A program made the position numbers and the translations under genes. Of a DNA stretch of 64,000 nt, positions 1-10,526 are shown in pieces (position 1 is the stretch's first letter; every line of letters begins with the position of its first letter). This stretch comes from Yokenella regensburgei ATCC 49455 (GTDB lineage Bacteria; Pseudomonadota; Gammaproteobacteria; Enterobacterales; Enterobacteriaceae): contig NZ_JMPS01000020.1 of NCBI RefSeq assembly GCF_000735455.1, positions 1 to 64,000 of the forward strand, in the 5' to 3' direction. Under the pieces are notes generated by a model. The model worked only from the letters and a program-made list of their open reading frames with translations, was not told where the DNA came from and made no database searches.

Positions 1-160
1 CCTCATTCAGAGTCAAGCGTTTATTTTCACTTTTCTCTGTGGCGTTCATCTCTGAACCCCGCTAACCCGGCGGCTTGTAGGCCGTTGTTCCGTGTCAGTG
101 GAGGCGCATTATAGGGAGTTATTTCGGTGTGACAAGAGGAAATTCAAAAAAACTTTTCGT
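1..160 (-). promoter_or_regulatory. rRNA operon promoters P1 and P2 (leftward)
   Basis: Read on the minus strand, this stretch has a classic rrn P1 promoter: -35 TTGTCA (130-135), a 16-bp spacer and -10 TATAAT (108-113). A GC-rich GCGCCTCC discriminator follows, and an A/T-rich UP-like tract lies at about 137-160. A second -35, TTGACT (11-16), fits P2; its -10 would lie beyond the window. In E. coli yieP sits divergently next to rrnC, so an rRNA operon should start just left of base 1. That is an inference, since no 16S sequence is present. The short spacer and GC-rich discriminator are the hallmarks of growth-rate and ppGpp control. Confidence 0.9.
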
Positions 161-286
161 TCGCCTTTTTTTTCACCAAATCGCGTCGTAAAGCACCATA
201 AAATGCACTATCTGCTGTTTTAACCACCGAAGTTTCTCATCGAATGGCATACTAAACGGTGTAATAACCATAAAGGAACGGCATTT

Positions 287-985
287 ATGTCTCTAAGTGC
301 ACAGCAGTTGGCGGCTCAGAAGAACATCTCCTGGGTACTGGCAGAGAAACTGGCGCAGAAGATCCTCACTGGTGAATATGCCCCAGGCAGCATTCTTCCC
401 GGTGAGATGGAGCTCGGTGAGCACTTTGGCGTAAGCCGAACCGCCGTTCGGGAAGCGGTAAAAACACTGACCGCCAAAGGCATGGTACTTCCCCGCCCGC
501 GAATTGGCACAAGGGTGATGCCACAAAGCCACTGGAATTTCCTCGATAAAGAGCTGCTGTCCTGGTGGCTGACTGAAGATAACTTCGAAGCAGTGGTGAG
601 CCATTTCCTCGTCATGCGCAGCAGTCTTGAACCACAAGCGTGTTTTCTCGCCGCGACGCAGGGAACGGCTGAACAAAAAGCAGAACTCAATGCATTAATG
701 GAAGAGATGGTCCATCTGAAGGCACACTTCAATCGCGAACGCTGGATAGAAGTGGATATGGCCTGGCACGAACATATCTATGAAATGAGCGCCAATCCCT
801 TTTTGACCTCTTTTGCTTCTCTCTTCCATTCGGTCTACCACACCTACTTTACGTCGATAACCCACAATGAAGTGGTGAAGCTGAGTCTTCATCAGTCTAT
901 TGTCGATGCTATCCAGGAAGGCGACGGGCTACGAGCACAACAAGCCTGCCAGACATTGTTAACGACACCGCATACCGGAGCCTGA
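287..985 (+). CDS. yieP: GntR/FadR-family regulator YieP
   Basis: This is a 232-residue transcription factor of the GntR family, FadR-like subgroup. Residues about 15-80 form the winged helix-turn-helix ([14 protein letters not shown] is the recognition-helix region), and residues about 95-220 form the FCD ligand-binding domain. That domain carries the expected acidic/His residues (e.g. [14 protein letters not shown]). It closely resembles E. coli YieP (230 aa). The start is preceded by AAGGAACGG. hsrA begins 17 bases after the stop, so the two are probably co-transcribed. The effector ligand is not evident from sequence. Confidence 0.95.
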   Translation: MSLSAQQLAAQKNISWVLAEKLAQKILTGEYAPGSILPGEMELGEHFGVSRTAVREAVKTLTAKGMVLPRPRIGTRVMPQSHWNFLDKELLSWWLTEDNFEAVVSHFLVMRSSLEPQACFLAATQGTAEQKAELNALMEEMVHLKAHFNRERWIEVDMAWHEHIYEMSANPFLTSFASLFHSVYHTYFTSITHNEVVKLSLHQSIVDAIQEGDGLRAQQACQTLLTTPHTGA

Positions 986-1002
986 ATCCAAAGGGACACC
1001 GA

Positions 1003-2400
1003 ATGACCGAGAAAAAAGCACGCAGTATGGCCGGGTTGCCGTGGATTGCGGCAATGGCTTTCTTTATGCAGGCACTGGATGCCACGATTCTGAATACCGC
1101 CCTTCCCGCGATAGCTCACAGTCTCAACCGCTCTCCGCTCGCCATGCAGTCAGCGATCATCAGCTATACCCTGACGGTGGCGATGCTCATTCCGGTAAGC
1201 GGCTGGCTGGCCGACCGTTTTGGTACCCGCCGGGTCTTTATGCTGGCGGTTAGCCTCTTTACGCTCGGTTCATTTGCTTGTGCGCTCTCAAGTACACTCA
1301 CCGAACTGGTTATTTTCCGTGTGATTCAGGGCGTCGGTGGCGCAATGATGATGCCGGTGGCGAGACTAGCGCTACTGCGGGCTTATCCGCGCAGCGAACT
1401 CCTCCCGGTGCTGAACTTCGTTACCATGCCTGGACTGGTCGGCCCCATTCTTGGCCCTGTACTCGGCGGGGTCCTGGTCACCTGGGCGACGTGGCACTGG
1501 ATCTTCCTGATTAATATTCCGATTGGCGTGGCCGGGATTCTGTATGCCCGCAAATATATGCCGAACTTTACGACTCCCCGCCGCGGTTTTGATATGACCG
1601 GCTTTCTCCTGTTTGGGCTGAGCCTGGTTCTGTTTTCCAGCGGTATGGAGCTGTTCGGCGAGAAGATTGTTGCTGCGTGGATTGCGCTGGCGATAGTGCT
1701 GCTGAGTGTTCTTCTACTACTGGCTTATATCCGCCACGCCCGTCGTCACCCGACGCCGCTTATCGCGCTGCCGATTTTCAAAACCCGCACCTTTTCCGTC
1801 GGGATCGCCGGGAATCTCGCCACTCGTCTGGGGACTGGCTGTATTCCGTTCCTGATGCCGCTGATGCTACAGGTTGGTTTTGGTTATCCGGCGCTGATTG
1901 CCGGGTGCATGATGGCCCCTACCGCCGTCGGCTCGATTATCGCCAAATCAACGGTCACTCAGGTGCTGAGATGGTTCGGTTATCGCAAAGTTCTGGTGGG
2001 CATAACGGTATTTATCGGCCTGATGATCGCCCAGTTTTCACTGCAGACGCCAGCCATGCCAATATGGATGATGCTTTTACCGCTCTTTGTGTTGGGAATG
2101 GCGATGTCAACGCAGTTTACGTCGATGAACACCATCACGCTTGCCGATCTGACCGATGACAACGCCAGTAGCGGTAACAGCCTGCTCGCGGTCACACAGC
2201 AGCTGTCGATAAGCCTTGGCGTTGCCATCAGTGCTGCGGTACTGCGTTTTTATGAAGGGTTTGACGGTAGCAGCACGGTGGAGCAGTTCCACTACACCTT
2301 TATTACCATGGGCGCTATCACCGTGGTTTCCGCACTGATGTTTATGCTGCTAAAACCGAAAGATGGCCGCAACCTGATTAAGGAGCGGCATAAGCGTTAA
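1003..2400 (+). CDS. hsrA: MFS multidrug transporter HsrA (DHA2 type)
   Basis: This 465-residue inner-membrane protein of the major facilitator superfamily has about 14 predicted hydrophobic segments, as in the DHA2 (14-TMS) drug:H+ antiporters. The loop after helix 2 reads [13 protein letters not shown], matching the MFS motif A pattern. [14 protein letters not shown] is the antiporter motif C in helix 5. It resembles E. coli HsrA/YieO (about 475 aa). It follows yieP closely. Its stop overlaps the rbsR stop by 4 bases on the opposite strand (convergent genes), leaving no room for a free-standing terminator. Substrates are unknown. Confidence 0.93.
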   Translation: MTEKKARSMAGLPWIAAMAFFMQALDATILNTALPAIAHSLNRSPLAMQSAIISYTLTVAMLIPVSGWLADRFGTRRVFMLAVSLFTLGSFACALSSTLTELVIFRVIQGVGGAMMMPVARLALLRAYPRSELLPVLNFVTMPGLVGPILGPVLGGVLVTWATWHWIFLINIPIGVAGILYARKYMPNFTTPRRGFDMTGFLLFGLSLVLFSSGMELFGEKIVAAWIALAIVLLSVLLLLAYIRHARRHPTPLIALPIFKTRTFSVGIAGNLATRLGTGCIPFLMPLMLQVGFGYPALIAGCMMAPTAVGSIIAKSTVTQVLRWFGYRKVLVGITVFIGLMIAQFSLQTPAMPIWMMLLPLFVLGMAMSTQFTSMNTITLADLTDDNASSGNSLLAVTQQLSISLGVAISAAVLRFYEGFDGSSTVEQFHYTFITMGAITVVSALMFMLLKPKDGRNLIKERHKR

Positions 2401-3389
2401 ACGGAACCGCGAACCACCAGCTCTGGCGTCAGCTGTACACGCTGCTGTTTTTGCCCTGGCTGCGCCATTCGGTGGATAAGCACATCGATGGCCAGCTCAC
2501 CTAACTCATCTTTCGGTTGATGGATAGTCGTCAGCGGCGGTGTCATGTAGCGTGCGAGTTCGATGTCATCATATCCGATAACCGCCACGTCCTGCGGGAT
2601 CCGAAGCCCTGCCTGGTACAGCGCCTGATAAGCCCCAACCGCCATCGCATCGTTACCGGTGAATACCGCATCTGGCCGTTCCGGCAATGCCAGCAAACGC
2701 TGCATGGCTTCAAAACCACCGCCAAACTCGAAGTCGCTGGTGATTTCATATCCATCGGCAATCTTAAGCCCGGCGCGCTGCATTGCCACCCGGTAACCTT
2801 CCAGACGCAGGCGCGCCGGAGTTTTATCTAACGGTCCGGAAATACAGGCAATACGGGAGTGGCCTTTATCAATCAGGTACTGTGTCGCCATATCACCGCC
2901 GAGCAGCGAGTTGTCCTGAATCAGGTCGCTGTCGCCGTCGAAAGGCGCCCAGTCCATCATCACCGTCGGAACAGACGGGTAGCGTTGCATAATCTCTGGC
3001 GAGGGTTGATGCGTTTCGGTGCAGAGCAGCAGTAAGCCATCCACCCGCTTTTGCATCAACGTTTCCAGGTTTCGGTTCATCCGCTGTTCGTCACCTTCGG
3101 TGTTGCACAGCACCAGGCTGTAGCCGCGCTCAAAGCAGCTACGCTCCACGCCGCGAACCAGCTCAGAATAGAAGGGATTGGTACTGGCTGTAATCAGCAT
3201 GCCAATGGTGCGGGTCTGATTAAGCTTCAGGCTACGCGCCAGCGCAGAGGGCGCGTAGTTAAGGCTTTTAATAGCCGCTTCGACTTTCGCCGTAATCGCT
3301 TCACTCACGAAGCGATCTTTATTAATGACGTGCGAAACGGTTGAAGTGGAAACGCCCGCCACGCGGGCAACATCCTTCATAGTAGCCAA
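2397..3389 (-). CDS. rbsR: Ribose operon repressor RbsR
   Basis: This is a 330-residue LacI-family repressor. The N-terminal helix-turn-helix ([20 protein letters not shown]) and hinge helix are followed by a periplasmic-binding-protein-like core at about residues 60-325 that binds ribose. It is the last gene of rbsDACBKR, 3 bases after rbsK, so the repressor is made from the operon it controls. Its likely targets are the two palindromes upstream of rbsD. Length and sequence match E. coli RbsR (330 aa). Confidence 0.97.
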   Translation of the reverse strand: MATMKDVARVAGVSTSTVSHVINKDRFVSEAITAKVEAAIKSLNYAPSALARSLKLNQTRTIGMLITASTNPFYSELVRGVERSCFERGYSLVLCNTEGDEQRMNRNLETLMQKRVDGLLLLCTETHQPSPEIMQRYPSVPTVMMDWAPFDGDSDLIQDNSLLGGDMATQYLIDKGHSRIACISGPLDKTPARLRLEGYRVAMQRAGLKIADGYEITSDFEFGGGFEAMQRLLALPERPDAVFTGNDAMAVGAYQALYQAGLRIPQDVAVIGYDDIELARYMTPPLTTIHQPKDELGELAIDVLIHRMAQPGQKQQRVQLTPELVVRGSV

Positions 3390-3392
3390 GCG

Positions 3393-4322
3393 TTACCCCT
3401 GTTGACGTAAAAACTCGTCGATCTCTTTGCGCCAGGGAACCGATGGCTGCGCACCTTTACGCGTCACGGCGATAGCCGCAGCCGCATGAGCGAAACGGAT
3501 AGCCTCCGCCAGTGGTTTGTCTTCGAGCAACGCGGTGACCAGCGCACCGTTAAAGGTGTCGCCAGCGGCGATAGTATCAATGGCTTTCACTTTAAAACCA
3601 GGCACACGCTGGCCTTCGCCTTTTACGCTTGCCCACACGCCACGGCTACCGAGCGTGATGATGACGGTTTCAATGCCTTTGTCATGCAACGCACCTGCGG
3701 CACGAGCGGCATCTTCATCATTCTCCACCCGAATACCGGTCAGCTTTTCGGCTTCCGTTTCGTTCGGAGTGATGATGTCCACCAGCGACAGCAGCTCATC
3801 AGAGAGCTCCCGCGCAGGTGCCGGGTTCAGCACGACAGAGGTGTTATGTTGATGGGCGATTTTGGCCGCTGCCAGAACGCTCTCAAGCGGTGATTCGAGC
3901 TGCATGAGCAGCGCCTCGGCCTCTGCGATACGTGAATTTTCAGCCTCAACGCGCGCGACAGACAGCGCGGCGTTAGCCCCGGCGTGAATACCGATGACAT
4001 TCTCACCTTCTGCGTTGACGAAAATCAGCGCCACGCCGGTGGATTCTCCGCTAACCGCGCTGACAGGTGCGACATCAATGTTGTCGCTTGCCAGCTGCTG
4101 GCGAACGCGGGCACCGGTATCGTCATCGCCAGTACAGGCGATAAAAGCAATATGAGCTCCGCTACGACCCGCGGCCACCGCCTGATTAGCGCCCTTACCG
4201 CCAAACGCCACCTGATAGTGGTTGCCAGTAACGGTCTCACCCGGCGATGGGAAAGATTCAAGGTTAAGAATGTGATCGGCATTGATGCTGCCAAGGACGA
4301 CGAGATTGCCTGCGGTTTTCAT
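3393..4322 (-). CDS. rbsK: Ribokinase
   Basis: This 309-residue PfkB-family sugar kinase phosphorylates D-ribose to ribose 5-phosphate with ATP in the cytoplasm. Visible motifs are the N-terminal GSINADHIL substrate-binding start, the glycine-rich GGKGANQAVAAGR signature and the C-terminal DTIAAGDTFNGA signature. The last contains the catalytic aspartate and anion hole. The length equals E. coli RbsK. It lies downstream of rbsB, across a 108-base gap holding two stem-loops that probably lower kinase expression relative to the binding protein. Confidence 0.98.
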   Translation of the reverse strand: MKTAGNLVVLGSINADHILNLESFPSPGETVTGNHYQVAFGGKGANQAVAAGRSGAHIAFIACTGDDDTGARVRQQLASDNIDVAPVSAVSGESTGVALIFVNAEGENVIGIHAGANAALSVARVEAENSRIAEAEALLMQLESPLESVLAAAKIAHQHNTSVVLNPAPARELSDELLSLVDIITPNETEAEKLTGIRVENDEDAARAAGALHDKGIETVIITLGSRGVWASVKGEGQRVPGFKVKAIDTIAAGDTFNGALVTALLEDKPLAEAIRFAHAAAAIAVTRKGAQPSVPWRKEIDEFLRQQG

Positions 4323-4430
4323 GTTGAATATGTCCGGTAAAGTGCGCCACCGGCGAAATCACCGATGGCGCGTGCCCTGCTTTTCTTTTTTACGTTGTCC
4401 CTCAGGCGCGAAGCCTGAATCGCTACTAGT
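4323..4430 (-). other. rbsB-rbsK intercistronic stem-loops
   Basis: Two inverted repeats lie between rbsB and rbsK. One is a GCGCCACCGG/CCGATGGCGC stem (4344-4353 with 4362-4371); the other is TCAGGC/GCCTGA (4402-4407 with 4413-4418). Neither is followed on the minus strand by a long U tract, so they look like processing or stability elements rather than strong terminators. In E. coli an sRNA (RbsZ) derives from the 3' end of an rbs mRNA. A homologous RNA from this gap is possible but is not shown by the sequence. Confidence 0.55.
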
Positions 4431-5321
4431 TTATTGCTTAACTACCAGTTTCAGATCTACCGGATACTTAGCCTGAACTTTCTCGCCTTTCAGCACTTTA
4501 TCCGCAACCTCAACGCCCTGGGCGCCGATCTGCTCCGGTAACTGTGCAATAGTCGCAGCCAGTTTGCCATCATTTACGGCTTTTTCGCCATCCGGTGTGC
4601 CGTCAAATCCAACCACCATCACATCAGATTTACCTGCAGTCTGCAGCGCGCGCAGTGCACCCAGCGCCATTTCATCGTTCTGAGCGAATACGGCCTGCAC
4701 GTCCGGATGCGCGGTCAGCAGGTTCTGCATGACGTTCAGACCTTTAGTACGGTCGAAGTCTGCCGGCTGGCTTGCCAGGACATTGAATTTATGTGCTGCC
4801 ACGGCCTGCTGGAAACCTTCTCCACGCTCACGCGCAGCAGACGTTCCTGCAATCCCCTGCAGTTCGATAACTTTTGCCTTTTCGCCCACTTTCTTCGCGA
4901 TATAGTCACCGGCGATTTTACCGCCCAGCACGTTATCAGAAGCGATGTGGCTAACCACCTCACCTTTAGCAGCAACACGGTCAAGGGTAATAACCGGGAT
5001 CTTAGCCTGGTTAGCCATCTTCACGGCGTTACCTACCGCATCAGAATCGGTCGGGTTGATCAGCAGAATTTTGGTACCACGAACGGTCAGGTCCTGCACG
5101 TTCGCCAGCTCTTTCGCCGGGTTATTCTGAGAGTCCAGAATCACCAGGTTGTAACCCAGCTTGTCAGCTTCTTTCTGCGCACCATCTTTCAGGGACACAA
5201 AGAACGGGTTGTTCAGCGTGGAGACAACCAGCGCAATGGTGTCTTTCGCCATCGCGTTGGCACTAACGGTGGCGCTTAGTGCCACAGCTGAAACCAGGGT
5301 AGCGAGTTTTTTCATGTTCAT
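4431..5321 (-). CDS. rbsB: Periplasmic D-ribose-binding protein
   Basis: This 296-residue type I periplasmic sugar-binding protein has a clear Sec signal peptide ([20 protein letters not shown], predicted cleavage after ANAMA). The mature protein starts [16 protein letters not shown]. Conserved ribose-contacting regions include the NNPFF segment, the [12 protein letters not shown] loop and QNDEMALGA. It delivers ribose to RbsC/RbsA and to the Trg chemoreceptor. It is the fourth gene of the operon and almost identical to E. coli RbsB. Confidence 0.98.
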   Translation of the reverse strand: MNMKKLATLVSAVALSATVSANAMAKDTIALVVSTLNNPFFVSLKDGAQKEADKLGYNLVILDSQNNPAKELANVQDLTVRGTKILLINPTDSDAVGNAVKMANQAKIPVITLDRVAAKGEVVSHIASDNVLGGKIAGDYIAKKVGEKAKVIELQGIAGTSAARERGEGFQQAVAAHKFNVLASQPADFDRTKGLNVMQNLLTAHPDVQAVFAQNDEMALGALRALQTAGKSDVMVVGFDGTPDGEKAVNDGKLAATIAQLPEQIGAQGVEVADKVLKGEKVQAKYPVDLKLVVKQ

Positions 5322-5346
5322 ATCTGAGATGTCCTGTAGTCGATTA

Positions 5347-6312
5347 TTACTGTTTTTTGTTGTCTACCAGCACCGCCAGCAAAATCACCACCGCTTTGAC
5401 GATCATCTGGTAATAGGAGGAAACACCTAACAAATTCAAACCATTATTAAGGAAACCAAGGATTAATGCGCCGATCAACGTCCCAACAATACGACCTTTA
5501 CCACCAGCAAGGCTGGTGCCGCCAAGCACGACCGCCGCGATAGCGTCCAGCTCATAGCCGGTACCGGCCGTCGGCTGGGCGGAGGAGAGACGCGCCACTT
5601 CAATGATGCCCGCCAGCGACGCCAGCAGGCCACACAGTGAGTAGACGATAATCTTGATTTTATTCACGCTGATACCGGAGAGGCGCGTCGCCGCTTCGTT
5701 ACCACCGAGCGCATAGATGTAGCGACCCAGACGAGTGTGATGCAGCATGTACCAGGCAGCAATAAACACGATAGCCATGATCCACACCGGTGTCGGCACA
5801 CCCAGCGGACGACCAATACCGAACCAGCCGAAGACATCAGCGTTATCCGTAAATCCGGTATTAATCGGGCTACCGTTGGTATACACCATGGTTACCCCAC
5901 GCAGCAGCAGCATCATCACAAGCGTAGCGATGAACGCCTGAACGCGGCCCTTCGCCACGATAACGCCAGTCACAGCACCAATCGCGGCGCCCAGCGCCAG
6001 CGCACCGGCAACGGCCACCAGCGCATTCACTTCAAGGCCCACGATGGAAGCCGCTACCGCGCCGGTCAGCGCCAGCAGGGAACCCACGGACAGGTCAATG
6101 CCGGAGGTTAAAATCACCAGCGTCATCCCAACCGCCATAATGGCGTTCACGGAGGTCTGCTGAAGAATGTTGAACAGGTTGTTAACGGTAAAAAAGTTGG
6201 GACTCATGGTCGAGACGATAGCGATAAGCACCAGCAGGGCAATCAGCGATTTTTGCTCTAACAGCCACGCTTTGGTGAAATAGCGGCGTCCGGAAACGGC
6301 CTGGGTAGTCAT
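5347..6312 (-). CDS. rbsC: Ribose ABC transporter permease
   Basis: This is a 321-residue integral inner-membrane permease of the BPD_transp_2 (CUT2) family with about 8-10 hydrophobic helices. The family signature region [19 protein letters not shown] is present near residue 265. It forms the ribose channel together with the double-ATPase RbsA. It starts 5 bases after the rbsA stop. Length and sequence agree with E. coli RbsC (321 aa). Confidence 0.97.
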   Translation of the reverse strand: MTTQAVSGRRYFTKAWLLEQKSLIALLVLIAIVSTMSPNFFTVNNLFNILQQTSVNAIMAVGMTLVILTSGIDLSVGSLLALTGAVAASIVGLEVNALVAVAGALALGAAIGAVTGVIVAKGRVQAFIATLVMMLLLRGVTMVYTNGSPINTGFTDNADVFGWFGIGRPLGVPTPVWIMAIVFIAAWYMLHHTRLGRYIYALGGNEAATRLSGISVNKIKIIVYSLCGLLASLAGIIEVARLSSAQPTAGTGYELDAIAAVVLGGTSLAGGKGRIVGTLIGALILGFLNNGLNLLGVSSYYQMIVKAVVILLAVLVDNKKQ

Positions 6313-6317
6313 CTTTC

Positions 6318-7823
6318 TTACTCCTGGTTCACACGATTAAGCTTGCCAACTGCGGCAGCCATCAATACTTCCTGGGTGGCCTGCTCGCGCGTGAATTCGC
6401 CGCCGAGATGCCCTTCATGCATCACCATGATGCGATCGCTCATGCCCAGCACTTCCGGCATCTCTGAGGAGACAAGGATGATGCTCAGGCCATCGGCTTT
6501 GAACTGGTTAATCAGCTGATAAATCTCTTTTTTTGCCCCAACGTCTACCCCACGGGTGGGTTCGTCGAGAATAAGCACCTTCGGCCGGGTCATCAGGCCG
6601 CGGGCAATCGCCACTTTTTGCTGATTACCGCCGGAGAGCAAGCCGATAGCCTGCTCCATCGACGGAGTTTTGACGTTAAACAGGCGAATAAAATCACTTA
6701 CTGCTTGCTGCTCGTCTTTATGTTTAAGGCCACCACCGCTGCGGCTAAAGTAGCGCAGCGCGGTCAGAGACATGTTCTCTTTCACCGACATCCCGAGCAC
6801 AAGGCCATCACGCTTACGGTCTTCGGAAATATAGACGATCCCGTTGGCCAGGCCATCCTGCGGAGAGCGGGTCACCACTTCATGACCATCGAGGGTAACG
6901 TAACCGCTGGTGCGCGGCAGCGCGCCATACAGCACTTTCATCAGCTCGGTACGCCCGGCCCCCATCAGGCCAGCTACGCCCAGGATTTCCCCTTTGCGTA
7001 GGGTAAAGCTGACATCCTTCACCCCCGGACCGCACAGATTATCGACCTTCAGGCGAGTTTCACCCGGCGCTTTATCCAGATGCGGGTATTGATCTTCAAG
7101 CTTACGGCCAACCATCATTTCGATGAGCTGATCTTCATTGAGGCTGTCAACGGTGCGCTCGGCAATAAACTGTCCATCGCGAAAGACCGTAACGTCATCG
7201 CAGATTTCGAAGATCTCTTTCATGCGGTGGGAGATATAGACAATTCCACGTCCCTGCGATTTCAGTTCGCGGATAACGCGGAAGAGTGATTCGGTTTCGG
7301 TATCGGTCAGCGCATCGGTCGGTTCATCCATAATGATGACCTTCGACTCAAAGCTCAGCACTTTAGCGATTTCTACCATCTGCTGGTCGCCAATCGACAA
7401 ATCCCCAACCATACGATCGCTTTTGAAGCGTAAATTCAGCTTCGCCAGCAGCTTATCCGCTTCGGCGTACATCGTTTTCCAGTCGATTTTGCCAAAGCGG
7501 TTAACGAATTCGCGGCCAAGGAAGATATTCTCGGCAATGGTCAGTTGGGGGATCAGGTTCAGCTCCTGGTGGATGATGCCGATACCCGCTTCCTGGGAGG
7601 ATTTTGGTCCGTTAAAAGTGGTTTCTTTCCCAAGCCATAACAGTGAACCAGCATCACGCGAGTAGATACCGGTCAGTACTTTCATCATGGTGGATTTACC
7701 GGCACCGTTTTCTCCCACCAGCGCCATCACGCGGCCAGGATAAACGTTGAGTGAAGCGCCGGAGAGCGCCTTCACGCCGGGGAAGGATTTATCAATACCT
7801 TTGAGTTGCAGTAATGCGTCCAT
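6318..7823 (-). CDS. rbsA: Ribose ABC transporter ATPase (two-domain)
   Basis: This 501-residue fused double ABC ATPase energises ribose import. The N-terminal cassette has Walker [10 protein letters not shown], signature LSIGDQQ and Walker [13 protein letters not shown]. The C-terminal cassette has the degenerate Walker A region GLMGAGRTE, signature LSGGNQQK and [12 protein letters not shown]; such asymmetry is usual for CUT2 ATPases. The open frame extends 15 codons further upstream, but the ATG at 7821-7823 ([12 protein letters not shown]) matches the family start and lies 7 bases after the rbsD stop. Confidence 0.97.
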   Translation of the reverse strand: MDALLQLKGIDKSFPGVKALSGASLNVYPGRVMALVGENGAGKSTMMKVLTGIYSRDAGSLLWLGKETTFNGPKSSQEAGIGIIHQELNLIPQLTIAENIFLGREFVNRFGKIDWKTMYAEADKLLAKLNLRFKSDRMVGDLSIGDQQMVEIAKVLSFESKVIIMDEPTDALTDTETESLFRVIRELKSQGRGIVYISHRMKEIFEICDDVTVFRDGQFIAERTVDSLNEDQLIEMMVGRKLEDQYPHLDKAPGETRLKVDNLCGPGVKDVSFTLRKGEILGVAGLMGAGRTELMKVLYGALPRTSGYVTLDGHEVVTRSPQDGLANGIVYISEDRKRDGLVLGMSVKENMSLTALRYFSRSGGGLKHKDEQQAVSDFIRLFNVKTPSMEQAIGLLSGGNQQKVAIARGLMTRPKVLILDEPTRGVDVGAKKEIYQLINQFKADGLSIILVSSEMPEVLGMSDRIMVMHEGHLGGEFTREQATQEVLMAAAVGKLNRVNQE

Positions 7824-7830
7824 GATGGCC

Positions 7831-8250
7831 TCAGAAAGTGACGCCAGCACAGAGAATGATATTCGCATACGGGGAACACTCCCCGCTGCGAATTACCGCC
7901 TGACTGGATGCGGTTTTTTGTTTGAACTGCTCATGACTGGTGTAACGAATTTCAATCGTGTTTCCCTGGTGTTGCTGCAGCTGCTCGATGTGCTTGAGCA
8001 ACGTTTCGTGGAGTTGCGGATTTTTGTGTTTAATCTCTTCCGCCAGAATGGCCGCTTCTACCTGCATTTCCGTCGTGACGACTTCCAGTACCTGCATAAA
8101 CGAAGGTACGCCCTGGGTTAATGCCATATCGATGCGTTCAGCGCTGTGTGGGATCGGCAGACCCGCATCACACACCACCAACGTATCCGTATGCCCAAGA
8201 CGGGAAATGACAGCGGAAATATCAGCGTTAAGAACCGTACCTTTCTTCAT
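7831..8250 (-). CDS. rbsD: D-ribose pyranase
   Basis: This 139-residue RbsD/FucU-family mutarotase interconverts the pyranose and furanose forms of ribose so that ribokinase can use it. The family-typical N-terminus [22 protein letters not shown] includes the catalytic His. The C-terminal TGE-type segment appears as [14 protein letters not shown]. It is the first gene of the rbs operon, downstream of the operator and promoter region. Confidence 0.97.
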   Translation of the reverse strand: MKKGTVLNADISAVISRLGHTDTLVVCDAGLPIPHSAERIDMALTQGVPSFMQVLEVVTTEMQVEAAILAEEIKHKNPQLHETLLKHIEQLQQHQGNTIEIRYTSHEQFKQKTASSQAVIRSGECSPYANIILCAGVTF

Positions 8251-8264
8251 TATTTTGCTCCACT

Positions 8265-8292
8265 AGCGAAACGTTTCGCTATGGATAGTTTA
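8265..8292 (-). promoter_or_regulatory. rbs promoter with proximal RbsR operator
   Basis: A perfect 16-bp palindrome AGCGAAACGTTTCGCT (8265-8280) is a LacI-family operator suited to RbsR. On the minus strand a -10 TAAACT occupies 8287-8292 with only a weak -35 (GGTTTT). Transcription would then start near 8280, inside the operator. A CRP-like half-matched site (TGTGA at 8334-8338) would be centred about 61 bases upstream, the usual class I spacing. Binding is inferred, not shown. Confidence 0.8.
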
Positions 8293-8344
8293 GACGTAAG
8301 TATGTACAGAAAACCATCATGAAGTAGCAAATTTGTGATCGCGG

Positions 8345-8359
8345 TCGAAACGTTTCGCT
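8345..8359. promoter_or_regulatory. Distal RbsR-like operator
   Basis: A second copy of the operator core, CGAAACGTTTCG (8346-8357), lies 79 bp centre-to-centre upstream of the proximal operator. It overlaps the right half of the presumed CRP site (8334-8349). The two copies could support repression by looping or block CRP binding directly. Confidence 0.7.
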
Positions 8360-8393
8360 AACGTAAATGGGAAGAAATAGAGGAAGGGGGAAG

Positions 8394-8421
8394 TGCCGGG
8401 CGAACAAAGCGTCACCCGGCA
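8394..8421 (-). terminator. Stem-loop downstream of kup
   Basis: An inverted repeat TGCCGGG (8394-8400) / CCCGGCA (8415-8421) starts about 12 bases beyond the kup stop on the minus strand. The sequence after it on that strand is C/T-rich but has no long T run. It may be a weak terminator or a REP-like element that separates kup from rbs transcription. Confidence 0.45.
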
Positions 8422-8432
8422 TGAAAGCGTCG

Positions 8433-10304
8433 TTAGATCTCGACCTGAGTACCAAGCTCAATAACCCGGTTAGGCGGGATCTCAAACTGGTCCGGCGCAC
8501 GCAGGGCGTTACGTTGCAGCAACAGATAAAGCTTACCGCGCAGACGCAGATACCATGGCCGTTTCTCGCCAATAATCAGCGATTCGTGCGACATAAAGAA
8601 CGAGGTTTCCATCATTCGGCAACTTAATCCTTCCAGGCCACAGCGGTGGAATACTTCTTCCACGTTTGGCGTTTCACGCCAGCCGTAGCTTGCTACCACG
8701 CGCCAGAACGACGGCGAGAGCTGCTCAATCTGCACCCGGCGTACGTTATGTACATAAGGCGCATCTTCAGTACGCAGCGTCAGCAGAATCACCCGCTCGT
8801 GCAGCACTTTGTTGTGCTTGAGGTTATGCAGCATCGCAAACGGAATCACGTTCAGTGCGCGAGACATATACACGGCGGTACCCGGTACGCGAACCGGCGG
8901 CGATTTCTCCAGCGAGGCAATCATCGCCTCCAGAGAGTTGCCGTGCTCATGCATACGGCGCAGCAGACGGAAACGCTCGCTCTTCCAGGTGGTCATGACG
9001 ATAAACATCACGATACCAAGGCTCAGCGGCAGCCAACCGCCGGAGAGCAGCTTATCCAGGTTCGCCGAGAACAGCGGAACGTCAACAAACAGGAACGCCA
9101 CCAGGATCACAGCGACCAGATACTTGTTCCAGTGCCAGTTTTTGCGTGCGACGGTCACAGACAGGATAGAAGTCAGCACCATGGTGCCGGTTACCGCAAT
9201 ACCATAAGCCGCCGCCAGGTTACTGGAGTGTTCGAAGCTGACGATAACCAGCACTACCGCGAAGTAGAGCAGCCAGTTAATGAAAGGGATATAAATCTGC
9301 CCGGACTCCATTTCTGAAGTATGGATTATCCGCATTGGCGACAAATATCCGAGGCGTACCGCCTGGCGGGTCAGGGAGAAGACGCCGGAGATAACCGCCT
9401 GCGATGCAATCACCGTCGCCAGAGTGGCGAGAATAAGCATGGGGATCAACGCCCATTCAGGCGCCAGCAGGAAGAACGGGTTCTTAATGGCTTCCGGGTT
9501 TTTCAGAAGCAGAGCCCCCTGGCCGAAATAGTTGAGCACTAGTGAAGGCAGCACCACGCTGAACCACGCCACGCGAATCGGTAATTTACCGAAGTGACCC
9601 ATGTCGGCATACAGTGCTTCAACACCGGTAATCGACAGCACCACGGCACCCAGCGCCACGAACGACACGGTTTTATATTCGAGGAAGAAATGCACCGCCC
9701 AGTACGGGTTCAACGCCTGCAGTACTATCGGGTTATCAATAATGCTTCTGAGGCCCAATACCGCCAGCAGCACAAACCAGATAAGCATGATAGGTGCAAA
9801 CAGTTTACCGACCATGCCGGTACCATGCTTTTGGATCATGAACAGCAGCGTGAGTACGATTATCGCGATGGGGACCACCCAGGAATCAAGCTGGGGAGCA
9901 ATAATCTCCAGCCCTTCTATCGCTGACATAACCGAAATGGCCGGGGTGATAACCACCTCGCCATAGAAAAAGCTGCCGCCAATAAGGCCGAGGATCACCA
10001 GAACGGAGGTCATTTTGGCAGAAGTGTTGCGTCCGGCGAGGGACATCAGCGTCAGGATCCCCCCTTCACCGGCGTTGTCCGCCCGCATAACAAAGGTGAT
10101 GTACTTGATGGAAACCGTAAAAATCAGCAACCATAAGATCAGTGACAGAAAGCCAAATACCGCATCCTGTTCAACGCCAAAACCAAACTGCCCTGACAGA
10201 CATTCTCGAAGCGTATAAAGTGGGCTGGTACCAATGTCGCCGTATACCACGCCAATTGCCGCAAGCGTAACCGCGGGCAATGATTGTTTATTATCAGTGC
10301 TCAT
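8433..10304 (-). CDS. kup: Low-affinity K+/H+ symporter Kup
   Basis: This 623-residue KUP/HAK/KT-family potassium transporter sits in the inner membrane. The N-terminal signature [14 protein letters not shown] precedes about 12 transmembrane helices (residues about 15-455). A hydrophilic cytoplasmic C-terminal domain of about 165 residues follows (e.g. [20 protein letters not shown]). E. coli Kup is 622 aa and very similar. The gene is divergent from ravA across 222 bases and upstream of rbsD on the same strand, as in E. coli. Confidence 0.97.
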   Translation of the reverse strand: MSTDNKQSLPAVTLAAIGVVYGDIGTSPLYTLRECLSGQFGFGVEQDAVFGFLSLILWLLIFTVSIKYITFVMRADNAGEGGILTLMSLAGRNTSAKMTSVLVILGLIGGSFFYGEVVITPAISVMSAIEGLEIIAPQLDSWVVPIAIIVLTLLFMIQKHGTGMVGKLFAPIMLIWFVLLAVLGLRSIIDNPIVLQALNPYWAVHFFLEYKTVSFVALGAVVLSITGVEALYADMGHFGKLPIRVAWFSVVLPSLVLNYFGQGALLLKNPEAIKNPFFLLAPEWALIPMLILATLATVIASQAVISGVFSLTRQAVRLGYLSPMRIIHTSEMESGQIYIPFINWLLYFAVVLVIVSFEHSSNLAAAYGIAVTGTMVLTSILSVTVARKNWHWNKYLVAVILVAFLFVDVPLFSANLDKLLSGGWLPLSLGIVMFIVMTTWKSERFRLLRRMHEHGNSLEAMIASLEKSPPVRVPGTAVYMSRALNVIPFAMLHNLKHNKVLHERVILLTLRTEDAPYVHNVRRVQIEQLSPSFWRVVASYGWRETPNVEEVFHRCGLEGLSCRMMETSFFMSHESLIIGEKRPWYLRLRGKLYLLLQRNALRAPDQFEIPPNRVIELGTQVEI

Positions 10305-10526
10305 AGACTCGTCTTTCGTTTATAAAACAAATGAGTGCCTGATCCCTTGGCCCACAAAAGGCGCACAGTATGCATGATTTACTGCAAAATCGTACCCCTA
10401 ACTGAATTCATGTTAACCTGGCTCAAAGAAAAAATCGGTGCTTTTGCCGCCAGGTTCCGCCCACATTCCTGAACGGCTATACTCGCTAAGTCAAGCCGGA
10501 ACACGGAGAAAGGACGCAAATCAATT

